Below, piece after piece: positions 43,489 to 53,585 of a DNA stretch of 64,000 bases. Origin of the DNA: Endotrypanum monterogeii (lineage: Eukaryota; Euglenozoa; Kinetoplastea; Trypanosomatida; Trypanosomatidae); the NCBI GenBank assembly GCA_000333855.2, contig CM007320.1, positions 883,761-947,760 of the forward strand, given 5' to 3'. Both the position numbers and the translations under genes were made by a program. How positions within the stretch are numbered: position 1 is the first letter of the stretch; each line of letters opens with the position of its first letter. The notes under the pieces were generated by a model, which saw nothing but the letters and a program-made list of their open reading frames with translations, was not told where the DNA came from and did no database searches.

Positions 43489-43779
43489 ATGAACCACTCG
43501 CTAACCCAATATGCTGCAGTAGGGGGTCGCCGTCGCAGCTCCCAAGTTGCTTTTGCATTCGAAGCAGATTCAACTTGGGCGATTAAAAATGCGTTGTCTT
43601 GTAGTTCGAGCTACGAGGACGCCGCACCCTTGCCTCAAGGACCTCTCGCTGCTCATCGCGAAAGGTCAGAGGGCGCAAAGGGGCTGATGCGCGCTGCCGG
43701 ACTCACACTACGAGGACAGCTGACACCACTCGCATGGAAGCACGAGTCTGGGCACAAATTGGAGGGATTGCGGTACTAG
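43489..43779 (+). CDS. Candidate ORF (96 aa), unverified
   Basis: ATG-started frame in an island of mixed composition, preceded by a short pyrimidine stretch (ctttccccctcaactactct). The product has a balanced amino-acid composition with no repeats and no recognised domain. It could be a degraded gene or 3' UTR sequence. Confidence 0.2.
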   Translation: MNHSLTQYAAVGGRRRSSQVAFAFEADSTWAIKNALSCSSSYEDAAPLPQGPLAAHRERSEGAKGLMRAAGLTLRGQLTPLAWKHESGHKLEGLRY

Positions 43780-44680
43780 AGACCTTAATCCCCCTCCCCC
43801 CAAAAAGGGAATTTACCACCACCTGCGCTCTCGAGGACGCTGCGCGCGGCTCATTTCGTGGAGTGAAGGAGGTTAATTTTCTTTCTCCCTTACCCCATCA
43901 CACACACTCACACACACACTGGCTATCTTTCCCGGCCTCTATTCCGGCGCGTGCGGTGCGTTCCAGATGAGGAAAAAAAAAGATTCTGTGTCTGTGTCTG
44001 AGGTGCCGAAACACATCGACCCGTTCTTGCAGCAGGGGCGGTTGGCTCCTATCGACCAGCGTATTCCTTCTCGCACAACAGGGTCATCCGCGGTGCAGTG
44101 AAGTGTGTGCACATATACGCTCGTTGGCTTGTTCGAAGACGGATTCAGGCCCCCTCCCCCCCCCCCACCTGACATTCACTCTTTGTGCCTTCGTATCTGG
44201 AAGAAATAGATTGGTTACCTGTAGGAGGAGGATTGCAGTGGTGGATATCATTGGGTGAGGGACAGTTCTCCGCCCTTCCCCCCTTTTCTTTACGTGAAAA
44301 TAGCAGGTGCCCAGGTGATCTCAAAGAAGCCTCCAGCTCCCTTCTTCCTCCACATTTAAAAAAAATGTGGTTGTGGGGGGGGGGGGCACTAGATCTACCG
44401 CGTTGCCGGCAGCAATGAGGGCGTCTTTTTTTTTTGCTATTCGTGGTTTTTTAAATCTAGTGATGTAAAGGAGAACAGATTCCCTTGATTATTCCTCTCT
44501 CTTGTATCTGTATTTCTCCTCACCGCTACAGTGGGTTGGGGCTGGCCCTCTCATCTACGGGCTCAGCTCGTGTGCGTTGCAGTACCTGTGAGTGATAGCA
44601 CTGTCACTCAATAAGCAGTCATCTTTCCTCTTACGCACGTTCCCTCGCACACAGTCAATAACGTAGATACATACATATAC

Positions 44681-44701
44681 ATATATATATATATATATAT
44701 A
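44681..44701. repeat. (TA)n microsatellite 5 nt before a start codon
   Basis: About 10 AT units ending at 44701. No AG occurs between the tract and the ATG at 44707, so if that start is used the tract must be inside the mature 5' UTR; the nearest upstream AG is at 44665-44666. Confidence 0.95.
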
Positions 44702-44706
44702 CCCGA

Positions 44707-46116
44707 ATGTCGTCTCAGGGCTCACCACTTGTGCGAGAGGAAGGACAAACTACAGCGAAGGTGTTTCAACCGCCTTCCTATGACTGCGTTCTTCTTTTTC
44801 TTAGCTCACTAGCGCAGTGGCTCACAGTTGCACGGGATCGCCTGACTTGCCGAAACGAAGCTGCCCACCACGTCATTGTCGTGGAAGTCCTCAGCAGCTA
44901 CCATGAGCGCGTTTATGGACCACTGGAGGAATTCATCTGGCCACGCACACCTGGTGTCAGTGAGGCGAGTACGCCGCTTTTTCCGTCCGCTTCCTTCAAG
45001 CTCACTGCATGGATTCTTCTGCGGGTCCTCTTCCTTGTTTTCACATGGCGAATGCTGCTGCGGCTGGCGCGTGCGACCACCTTACCGCGCCTGCGCGCCC
45101 GCCAGATTGCATGGCACCTTCGTACGCATATTTCGGGGCTTGAGAATACCCAAGCGATACAAATGCTCATATGGCCCGACGCTGCCCAACGTGGTATCAA
45201 CGCGATGCTGCTGTGGAGCGTTGGTGCATGCAGCGCTGTGTCGTGTCTCTTGATTCTGGGTCTGCTAACAATGCACATTTGGGTGGACGTGGTACTGTGG
45301 CACGCGCTTCAGCGGTGGACGGCTTCGCTATGGCAAGCTCAAGAGTGGGTGGCGTCGTGGGTGGGGTATCCATCTCATGAACCAGCGCGAGAAGCGGGAG
45401 TGTCAGCTTCTCTAGTCGACTATGTATTTTCTTTATATCACGTCGTCTCTGGATGGCGAGTAAATTTTTTACCACCGCTTCTCGGCTTACGTGAAATGAT
45501 GCAGCACGCAAAACTCATGTACTTATGGGGTGTGGTTGGCAGCGCTGTGTTGGGGGTGGCGCTGTGGCTTCTCAGCTACTCCTCTCGGCTGCTACAGAGC
45601 TACAACGCGAGTTTACAATACTTTGAAGGGAATGACCCGCTGCTGCGCTGGCTGGCTGAGCAGGAGGCGGAAGCCACGCAGCAGCGTGCGGACGCTGCAG
45701 TTGTCACACTTCTGGAGGGCCAGCGTTTGCATGGAAAGATGATGGAGAAGCTCACAAACTCACTCGTACCCGCAACTAATCAAGATGGGCAGCGTTCTTT
45801 GCCAGTGAGTAGAGGAGAAGGAGAACAAGGGCCCTTGCTAGACGGTGTCACACAGGCGGCAGCGACAAATGATCTCAATGAGGATGTTCAAGGCGACGGT
45901 GATTCACTCACATCAGGAGCGGGTGCTGAGGTGACAATGAAGGCTTGCATTGCGAGCGGTCCGGCAGGAAACGTATGCGAGCAATTCGAATCTCTTCATC
46001 AGTGCTCCTTGATCACCAGTTCTGACGAGGAGCCTGCCGCTGGGGCGGCGGGGATGGAAGATCAAGAGGCCGCTAGTGGCATCGGTGACACACCCCACGT
46101 CTGCAAAAATGCTTAG
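44707..46116 (+). CDS. Multi-pass membrane protein of unknown function
   Basis: 469 residues. Not assigned to a family. Hydrophobic segments are visible at about 99-119 (WILLRVLFLVFTW), 167-197 (long, LLILGLL followed by IWVDVVLW) and 270-292 (MYLWGVVGSAVLGVALWLL). They suggest three membrane spans, and the region between the second and third is Trp-rich. The N-terminal 95 residues and the C-terminal 175 residues are soluble. The tail begins with a charged helical stretch (PLLRWLAEQEAEATQQRADAAVV) and ends in acidic Gly/Ala/Glu-rich low complexity. No signal peptide is evident. The ATG at 44707 is the first in frame and follows a (TA)n tract directly. Location (ER, mitochondrion or endosome) cannot be told from sequence alone. 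Confidence 0.85.
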   Translation: MSSQGSPLVREEGQTTAKVFQPPSYDCVLLFLSSLAQWLTVARDRLTCRNEAAHHVIVVEVLSSYHERVYGPLEEFIWPRTPGVSEASTPLFPSASFKLTAWILLRVLFLVFTWRMLLRLARATTLPRLRARQIAWHLRTHISGLENTQAIQMLIWPDAAQRGINAMLLWSVGACSAVSCLLILGLLTMHIWVDVVLWHALQRWTASLWQAQEWVASWVGYPSHEPAREAGVSASLVDYVFSLYHVVSGWRVNFLPPLLGLREMMQHAKLMYLWGVVGSAVLGVALWLLSYSSRLLQSYNASLQYFEGNDPLLRWLAEQEAEATQQRADAAVVTLLEGQRLHGKMMEKLTNSLVPATNQDGQRSLPVSRGEGEQGPLLDGVTQAAATNDLNEDVQGDGDSLTSGAGAEVTMKACIASGPAGNVCEQFESLHQCSLITSSDEEPAAGAAGMEDQEAASGIGDTPHVCKNA

Positions 46117-46403
46117 AGCAGCGCCTACGGCGTTGTGATTGGAGAGGAACAGGAAGCTTACCAGCTGCTAGAGTCAAAGGAATTTACTTTTCTCAGTTGA
46201 TTGTCTCTGCGCGTGCTCCCCATCGCACCGCCAAGCCCTCTGCATTCGCCCCCTACTACTAAGACTACTGCTGCTGTGATCGCCGCTGCTGCTGCATGCC
46301 TCGTTTCGCTACACCCTCACCTCTGCCAGTCTTGAAAGAGGGACGGAAAGGAAGACATGTCACTTCAATATCAGCCGTGGATGTGCATGCTGCCGAAACA
46401 CCT

Positions 46404-46434
<31 letters not shown>

Positions 46435-46969
46435 CATGGATATAACGAGGGCCTGGGACCAATGCGTAGGTTATGCTACTTCGCACAACCGTAGTGGTAT
46501 TCCTGCAACGAAAATAAATAATGTAGGCAGAAGTAAAATACTTGCTTTCTCACCTCGACATCTACACTTTGAAAAGAAGCAGTGGGAAGATGTTTTGGAT
46601 GTCTATTCCCTTCGCTTTTCGATTTTCAAGTCGATGCGCCGTTCTCCTCTTATTTTTTAATACTCCGCCCTTACCACCTCCTCCATGTCCTTCCCCTCCC
46701 TTCCCCCACCCCCCGCCCCCACACACACGCGCGTGGTGCATGAGGTACGAAAGGTGGTGTGGCGTGCGTCAGAGTCCTAAGGAGTGGCCCGAAGTCCTTG
46801 ATCTGTGCCGCATTCGCTGCCGCGTGGTAGAGATAGGAAAGCACAGACACACACACACACCCACACACATATATATATATATATATATAAATCTAATTTA
46901 TTTATCGTGAGGCATAGAAACTTCTTCCGTCAATTCATCTCTTGCTAATTGATTCACTCCTTCGGTGAA
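46117..46969. other. Intergenic spacer before bS18m
   Basis: 853 bp with two (TA)n tracts (46412-46434 and 46869-46889), (AC)n tracts adjoining both, and C-rich sequence near 46670-46725. No gene was recognised; the TyrIle-rich frames are readings of the TA tracts. Confidence 0.7.
46869..46889. repeat. (TA)n microsatellite upstream of bS18m
   Basis: About 10 AT units ending 80 nt before the ATG at 46970, directly following an (AC)n tract. Confidence 0.95.
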
Positions 46970-47947
46970 ATGAACCGCATATCTGCTTCGGCGCGCAACG
47001 CGCCGGTGTACGCGGCGGCCATGTCACAGTTCACTGTGTGCCGTCAGCCCTGGAGTGAGTACATCAACCTGCTCACCAAAGAGGATACGCAGCCGTATCA
47101 CACAACGCCCCAGGAAAAGCCGGCATACCGAGGCCGCAAACGCGGGCGTGAGGCGTGGTTGTTCGGTCAGCAAGTCCAGCTGCACTACCATCGATTTCCC
47201 GATGAGCAACTCTTCACGAACTTGACGCGCTGGCGCATGGGCGACACTGTTGGCGATGTCGCCATCCAGCAATTTCGCAATGCTCAGCCGTTCGACATCG
47301 AGGACAAGGATCCTCAGGGCTTTCAGAGGCCAGCGCCTGACGTTTACATGAAGCTGAACTACAAAAACCCTGCCACCATCTCGCGGTTCCTGACCCGCAC
47401 AGGCCACATGTACCCGCAGGATATTATGCCTCTCAACCCCGAGGCGGTGGCGAAGCTGCGTGTTGCCAAGGCTCAGGCCATCCGCATTGGTTTATATCCC
47501 CGCTTCGGCAACCCCTTCTGGTTCCGCTCACAGAGTTTTCGCCCCAAGGCGTACCAGGAGAACTACGACCCGACCACTTACTCGACGAAGCATACCATGG
47601 AGCATTTTGCATACAACTGGGTGCAGACAGACCGTATACGGCAGTATTTCAAGGGCCTGGAGGAGCTGCATCAGAGCCGTCGATCTACCGCTAGCTCTGG
47701 AAGTGGTGGTGTGACCAGTGAACACAAGCAACAGAATCACTTATACGCGCCGGATAACCTGTCTATTGAAATGCACCGCAATGCCCCGTCCTACAAGGCT
47801 GACGTGGAGCGGTCCATCAAAAACCCTACAGTGCCTGGACTGATGTCGACAAAGGGCATGAAAAAGAAGTTTCATAATTTGTACTCCTCTACCTCAACCA
47901 AGAGGATGGGTTTCCCAAACCCGACGTTGGGCATCAAAAAGGTTTAA
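46970..47947 (+). CDS. Mitochondrial small-subunit ribosomal protein bS18m
   Basis: 325 residues from the ATG at 46970; the frame opens earlier at a TTG (46949), which is not used as a start in this group. The core at about 127-178 matches bacterial S18: LNYKNPATISRFLTRTG, then MYPQDIMPLNPEAVAKL and RVAKAQAIRIGLYP, equivalent to the S18 segments for the terminating strand, the Ile-Leu-Pro-Arg turn and the final RAR-LGLLP helix. Bacterial S18 is about 75 residues; the extra 126 N-terminal and 147 C-terminal residues are the extensions usual for kinetoplastid mitoribosomal proteins. The first 20 residues (RISASARN, no acidic residues, Arg and Ser present) suit a mitochondrial presequence. It would act in the small subunit of the kinetoplast mitoribosome. 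Confidence 0.82.
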   Translation: MNRISASARNAPVYAAAMSQFTVCRQPWSEYINLLTKEDTQPYHTTPQEKPAYRGRKRGREAWLFGQQVQLHYHRFPDEQLFTNLTRWRMGDTVGDVAIQQFRNAQPFDIEDKDPQGFQRPAPDVYMKLNYKNPATISRFLTRTGHMYPQDIMPLNPEAVAKLRVAKAQAIRIGLYPRFGNPFWFRSQSFRPKAYQENYDPTTYSTKHTMEHFAYNWVQTDRIRQYFKGLEELHQSRRSTASSGSGGVTSEHKQQNHLYAPDNLSIEMHRNAPSYKADVERSIKNPTVPGLMSTKGMKKKFHNLYSSTSTKRMGFPNPTLGIKKV

Positions 47948-49162
47948 CGTCAGTGGAGAGGATGATAATGGTGGTGTCGAAGGACGGCGAGTTGTTCTCG
48001 ATCGCGTATGGTTTATCAGTGTGTGCTTGTGTACGTGGGTGCTGCTAGGGTCTACTAGGGATTTATCCTCCCTCCTTTTCCGCTGTTTTCGCCGCTCAAA
48101 GGAGAAAGAGACGAGCGATGAGAGTTGCTTGCGTTGGTGATTGAGGCGTCGCTGGTGTATCCACCACACATATTATTATTATTTGTGTGTGTGTATGTGT
48201 GTGTGCGCGCGCTTGAGTTCACCCAGTAATGCGAAAACAAGCAAAAGGGGGGAAACAGCGTCGGTGAATTCTTCTTCGAGAGCGTATGAGTGTTTGCGTC
48301 GTGTTAAATGCAAGTAACCCAGGTAGACTAGCTATAGTCTTCTCTCTTCTTCTCTCCCCTTGTGTATGGCTCACATTTCTAATATCAAGCAGCAGAGACC
48401 ATAAAAGAACCCTGAGGGTGCCAACTTCGGACGTGGCGTCTTTGATTGAGCCCCCCCTCCCCCCTCTTCCCCCCCCCTCGCCCTCTTCAACAACCTACCT
48501 ACCTACCTGTATCCCCAGCCTCGTCTTGGTCTTCAGTACGATCTATGTTGAGGGATAGTGGCTTCGTAGCGATTCGGCTACCCCCCTTCCGGCGTTGGGT
48601 TCGCGTGCTAAGCAAGAAAGATATGTGTCCTTCCTTCCCTCTTCTCTCCCTGAGTGTCTATCCCATAGTCTCTTCCACTTTTACTGCGCGAATATACGAC
48701 ACACCGCCTTTTCACGTGCGGGCGGAGGAGCGAGTGTGTGTGTCTGTGGATTCGGGCACAGGTCACTTCGTACCTGCATAGGGTTGACGCATCTCTGCAT
48801 GTCTCATTTTTCTCGCACCACTCTTCTTCTTTTTTTTTTTTACTATGTCTTGATTGACGATGGGGCACTGTTCCTCCGCCTTCCTCAAAAAACGCGGATT
48901 TTCGGGTCTGTTTCGTGAGATCTTCAAATAAATCACATTTAGATATTCATTTTTTTTTTTGTTGTGTGTGTGGGGTGCATCCACGCACCTGGCCGCGTTA
49001 CCCGCAACTATATCGTCCTCGATTCACATCTGGGCAGCGTGACGGCAGACGTTCTCGAGTCCTTGCTCTCGTCGCTTATACTTCTACAAAAAAAAAGGGG
49101 GGCCATTGTCTAAATACAGTTCTAGAAATTTTCTCCAGGAAGGGTAAAGAAGCTTTCATTGA

Positions 49163-49208
49163 CCCTCCCACCCCTCCCACCCCTCCCACCCTCTCCCACC
49201 CTCTCCCC
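49163..49208 (-). repeat. CCCTCCCACC tandem repeat with quadruplex potential on the - strand
   Basis: The + strand reads as repeated ccctcccacc/ctctcccacc units. The complementary strand therefore has at least eight GGG runs separated by 1-4 bases, a strong G-quadruplex pattern, about 183 bp upstream of the glucokinase start. On the transcribed RNA it is the C-rich side. Confidence 0.7.
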
Positions 49209-49328
49209 ATCTCTTTAATTGAGGATTTTCTCTAGGACTTCGCATCCCCGCACAAACAACCACACCCGAAAGGCCTATCCAGCCACGACAGTTCAACTGC
49301 CGGGTACATCCGCACGCACACATACCTT

Positions 49329-49355
<27 letters not shown>
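49329..49355. repeat. (TA)n microsatellite upstream of glucokinase
   Basis: About 13 TA units ending 35 nt before the ATG at 49391; the AG at 49387-49388 lies between. Confidence 0.95.
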
Positions 49356-49360
<5 letters not shown>

Positions 49361-49390
49361 TCCTGCTCAACGTACTGCTGCTCGGCAGAA

Positions 49391-50629
49391 ATGTCACTTA
49401 CAGTTGAGATTGCATTGGAGCAGTTGGCCCCGACAATCAAGGGCGACCACTCGTGGTCCTCTGGCCCCGTATACGTGGTGTGCGATGTTGGTGGTACAAA
49501 TGCACGCATCGGCTTCGCGCAGGCAGCCGAGAATAAAGCGTGCACGAGTCTCCACATTGTCTACGTGCGCTTCAAGGTCACTAAACATGATGTGGCACAG
49601 CTGGTGGAGTTCTTCGATGAAGTACTACAGCACCTGAAGTCAGGACTCTCTGACGGTGCCTCTGAATTTCTGGGTCGCATTGCGTCCGGTGCCGTAAGTG
49701 TTCCGGGACCGGTCATCCGCGGGATATCTGCAGGCCCCTTTAACAACTTGAAGGGGTTTGCCAGACTTGCAGACTACCCGGTCGAGTTGTTCCCCAAGGG
49801 TCGCAGTGCACTACTCAACGACCTCGAGGCCGGGGCCTACGGTGTTCTGACGCTGAGCAACGCCGGCATCCTTTCTGATTACTTCGAGGTGATGTGGAAA
49901 GGCACACAATGGGACACATTGACAAAGGGTAAGCCACCTGGCAGTGCTCTCGGTCACGGACGCTGCGTAATCCTAGCTCCTGGCACTGGTGTTGGGTCCT
50001 CCTTAATTCACTACATGGGTATGTCAGACCGCTACGTTGTGCTACCACTGGAATGCGGCTCGCTCTCCATGACGTGGTGTGTGAACGAGGACTCCAAATA
50101 CGTTCAAGCACTCGCGAGGTACATGGCCTCCAAGTCCCGCGAGCAGTGCGTGGACTTGACCATCGCCCCAATTTGGGAGGCGGCATTGAACGGCAGCGGG
50201 TTGGAGTTCAACTATGCGTACGAAAAGGAGGGACAGGAGGTAACGGCGCCACTCAAATCAGCGCCGGAGGTGGCCAGCCTCGCCAAGGATGGCAGCGACC
50301 CAGCCGCCGTCGACGCCATGGACCGTCTCTACAAAAACCTTATGGGCCTTGCGGCTGAGACGACTATGCAATTCTTGCCTCTAACTTGTGTGCTGACAGG
50401 TGACAGTATTGTCGCGAATCGCTTCTACTTTGAGAAACCGGAGAATGTGAAGAGGCTTCAGGCTCGCTTGCACACGCACACGATGGAAAAAAACTTCAAG
50501 TTCTTGAGCCGCACCACGTTCCTTCGTCAGGCGCGTAACGTGAACATCAACTTGCTGGGCTGCCTTGGATTTGGTACTCAGTTGACCATGCCGACAGAGA
50601 ACATAGTGCCGACAAAATCACATCTGTGA
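49391..50629 (+). CDS. GLK: Glucokinase, bacterial type, glycosomal (PTS1)
   Basis: 412 residues. ATP-dependent phosphorylation of glucose at C6, the entry step of glycolysis. The phosphate-binding motif CDVGGTNARIGFAQ is at residues 31-44, the LLNDLEAGAYG segment containing the catalytic Asp at 141-151, and APGTGVGSS further on (about 197-205), followed by the LPLECGS block; together these define the bacterial Glk family and not the eukaryotic hexokinase fold. The C-terminus is SHL, a type 1 peroxisomal targeting signal, so import into glycosomes is predicted, as reported for Trypanosoma cruzi and Leishmania glucokinases. Trypanosomatids also have a separate hexokinase. The start is the first ATG after the (TA)n tract, with an AG two bases upstream. 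The gene lies in the same polycistron as the cytosolic GAPDH but acts in a different compartment. Confidence 0.96.
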   Translation: MSLTVEIALEQLAPTIKGDHSWSSGPVYVVCDVGGTNARIGFAQAAENKACTSLHIVYVRFKVTKHDVAQLVEFFDEVLQHLKSGLSDGASEFLGRIASGAVSVPGPVIRGISAGPFNNLKGFARLADYPVELFPKGRSALLNDLEAGAYGVLTLSNAGILSDYFEVMWKGTQWDTLTKGKPPGSALGHGRCVILAPGTGVGSSLIHYMGMSDRYVVLPLECGSLSMTWCVNEDSKYVQALARYMASKSREQCVDLTIAPIWEAALNGSGLEFNYAYEKEGQEVTAPLKSAPEVASLAKDGSDPAAVDAMDRLYKNLMGLAAETTMQFLPLTCVLTGDSIVANRFYFEKPENVKRLQARLHTHTMEKNFKFLSRTTFLRQARNVNINLLGCLGFGTQLTMPTENIVPTKSHL

Positions 50630-51207
50630 GAGATGGATCGTATTCGGAAAAAGATGTGTGTGTGTATGTGCGTCTGTGTGTAGGGATACACCCGCAACGC
50701 AAGGACTCTTGCATGCCTCAAGCCGAAGAAGGCACATCATCATGGTGCAGACAAATACCTCATCGAAAGCCGAGATAGCATCGGGTGGGTATATCTGACT
50801 ATATATATATATATATATATATATAAATTCATGTGTTACGGAGAAAGTGTGCGCTAGGGATTGTGCAAGTCGCCTTTCTTCTTCCCCCCCCGCCCCGCCT
50901 CTCTCTTCTCTAATGAGCATCGCCGATGGCGGCTGTAGAGCCCTGTCATCACAGAAGAAGTACAACTTTCTTCACCCCAGGATCCCCCCCGTCGAAACTC
51001 CGACCCACACACACACACACACGTTGAGGACCTACTACTTCGTGCAACCGAGTGCAAAAAAAAAAAAAAGTGGGAGAGATTTCTATCAAATTGCGCCTGC
51101 GTGATACACCGAAAACACTACGAATGCGTTTACACGGGCGTCAATCATTCTTTTTGCCCTTCTTTTTGAAAACATTCAAAATAAACAAAACGTCGTTTCT
51201 ATTTGAA

Positions 51208-51238
<31 letters not shown>

Positions 51239-53585
51239 CTTAACTTATTTATATCTACTTATAAGTAGATTTCCTTTTCACTTGCCGCGCTTATGGAAAC
51301 TACTCTCTCTTTGTACTATGCACCACTGCGTCGATGTATGATGCTATATTCTTCTGATCGCTGTTAACAACTTTGCGTGGTGGGCGGTTAAACCCGGGGT
51401 GTGGTCCATGAAAACGAGAGGAAGGGTGTGAACGCGAGGGGTCCTGGTATCAGTGCTTAGTTTGAACATGAAAGGGAGGGCAGACTTATCGTAGAGAAAA
51501 AAAGCGTTCCAGTGAAGAAACGAGGAGGCCCAATGCCTCGAAAGACATGTAAAACTTTGGGCGTACAGCGTTTTTCTTTCCTGGGGTAACTCCGTCATTG
51601 CGATCCGTAGGACGTGTGTCAGTATGTGTGCACTCGGTAACTGCAATGACTGAGGTCACAGGAAGGGCTGGAAAAGCAGTGGCAATGGACTAGCATGAGG
51701 AATGGATGCTCACTCTTATAGCACTTACTAGCCTGCAGTCGTGTCTGTACCTTGGTGGACGGCACCCTTTGAGGAAGAAAAAAAAAGAGTATTGTACACG
51801 ACAATGAAGGTATGGTGCGGTCCTGTGGGGAATCCACCCTTTCCTTCTGCGTTCGTTAGCGGCAGTACTCCCCCACCACACCCAGACGCCTTTACGTAAC
51901 CCAATCATGTAATGTGTTGGCTCTTACCTTCGCTGACGTGCAATAACGGAAAGTGTGGGACTTTAGATCCCACCGCAGCCCCCCCCCCCCTCCTCCCCCC
52001 TCTCTCGCTCACTCTTCCCCGCGATTTTTTTCTTACTCGTCACTGGTCTGCCCTATCTAGGCTCGTTTCCCAGCTCCCTCACGGGGAGGTGGGTGAGGGG
52101 AGGGGGCGAAGGAGTACACGAGTGAGCGTCTTTTTATCAAAATCGCGTCATTTTTTTTTTTTGCTTTTCTTCTTTGTTTCGCCGATTCCCCAGCCTTTCC
52201 CCCACCCTCGTACCTTAGCTTTCTGATGCCAGAAGACCTCACACATGAGCTTCGATTATGAAGCGTGTGACCGTAAAGGCAAGTCGTAGCGGGATTTTCT
52301 TCCATCACCGGTAACTCAAGGCCACCTGTGACACGGAGCATGTGACCTCCTATCTATACGAGAGGAAGGGTGTCAAGGTGCCCCGGGCTTCTGTAAGTCT
52401 GGAAAGCCCAAAATCTAAAGCAGAGGCGTGAACCACGTGGAGTTTCCCTTCGCGTGGCGACGTGTAAACAAAATATCAAGATGTTGCCGGTACGGGAATT
52501 CTAGTGAGAGAAATCCTTGCCGGGTTGCTGCATACCCGACTCTAACGCCGCATGGCATTTTATGCTAGACCTCGAAAGAAAACAACTGTGCGCGGAGTTG
52601 AAGAGTGTTGCTGCTGCATGCGCAGACACTCCCCTTGTACGAGGGATAGGGTTATGGGGGGGGGGGGGCAAACAAACGCATTTCAGATCGACACACCCGT
52701 GGCGTTTGCATCTTTTGGTTTTTGCGTTTTTTTTCCCGAGAGATCCGGCGCGCAAGGACGTGGCAGAAAAACAAAAAAAAAAGTGGGGGAAATGCGTAAA
52801 AAAGAGATTCCAACTCAGTCGTATGATATGAGACGAATCGGGGCTGATGGCGCGCATGCGCGCGTGTGTGTTCGGAGGCAAGGGGTATCACTTATTACAC
52901 GAGTATAATACTACAAGATGCTTTGCGTATGTTTATGTGTTTACTGAAGTATATATATATATATATATATATACATGGAAAGTAGAAATAGATTTCTTAT
53001 GCACACATGCCAAAGAGGTCAGTCAAAAAAAAAAAAGAGAGAGAACGAAAACCAATGGAGGGAGAAAACATCAGTGGAGGGTGTCCTGACGAGGTGTGTC
53101 AAACTCTTGCCTTTCTCTTTCAAGACTGCTGCTGAGGTTGCCAATGATCATGGGGAGGGGGAGGGGGGGGGATACGCGGCTACCTTGGGTACGTTCCGTT
53201 TCCTGCCCATGACGTACCGCTCGTCCTGATGTTTCTCAGCGCCAAAATGGAAGACGTGGAATGTCGCAGTCTTTTTTTTCCATTTCTGGCGACTTCTTTT
53301 CGCGTTGTTGCGCGTGAGTACTAGAGCACACGAAAGGGCATCGACTGCAGCTGATGTCTCATCACCTCCTTCAAACATACACACCTCCTCCTCCCTGAAC
53401 GTGTTTTGTTAAACAGTTGCTATATACTTCATCTCATGACTGTCCTTCATATGACCCTCTCGGCTTCTCAACTCTTCCTTTCTCCTCCCTCCTTCCCCCA
53501 ATCACTTACAAACAGATACCTGAGTTGACGACAACTATCTCCACTTGCTTCATCGTTTGCACTGGCAGGTCGCAGCAGATGACCA
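50630..53585. other. 3 kb intergenic spacer between glucokinase and endonuclease V
   Basis: Contains a (GT)n tract just after the stop (about 50656-50681), (TA)n tracts at 50801-50825, 51208-51235 and 52950-52973, poly-A and poly-G runs (13 G at 52656-52668), and a fairly complex stretch at 51340-51960 and 52220-52640. The frames there (for example on the - strand at 51344-51646) have no family resemblance. No RNA gene was recognised. Confidence 0.65.
51208..51235. repeat. (TA)n microsatellite
   Basis: About 14 AT units in the spacer between glucokinase and endonuclease V. Confidence 0.95.

Larger units (their letters stand above)
32237..44706. other. 12.5 kb gene-poor spacer between two same-strand genes
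   Basis: The longest gene-free stretch. Mostly poly-T, CT, poly-G and microsatellites: (TA)n at 33611-33646, 34282-34309, 37416-37441, 41321-41350, 42430-42450 and 44681-44701; (GT/CA)n near 34309-34324, 36739-36761 and 39058-39083; G-runs near 33203-33215 and 34916-34955. Less repetitive islands occur near 34500-34780, 40140-40440, 41490-41720, 42060-42420 and 43410-44150. The only frames worth noting are a 57-codon ORF (41497-41670), a 96-codon ORF (43489-43779) and an antisense 163-codon ORF (41921-42412). None resembles a known protein. No tRNA or other RNA gene was recognised. Confidence 0.65.
47948..49390. other. Intergenic spacer before glucokinase
   Basis: 1.4 kb with a (GT)n tract near 48184-48208, C-rich stretches near 48450-48482, a C-tract repeat at 49163-49208 and a (TA)n tract at 49329-49355. 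No gene or RNA was recognised. Confidence 0.7.
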
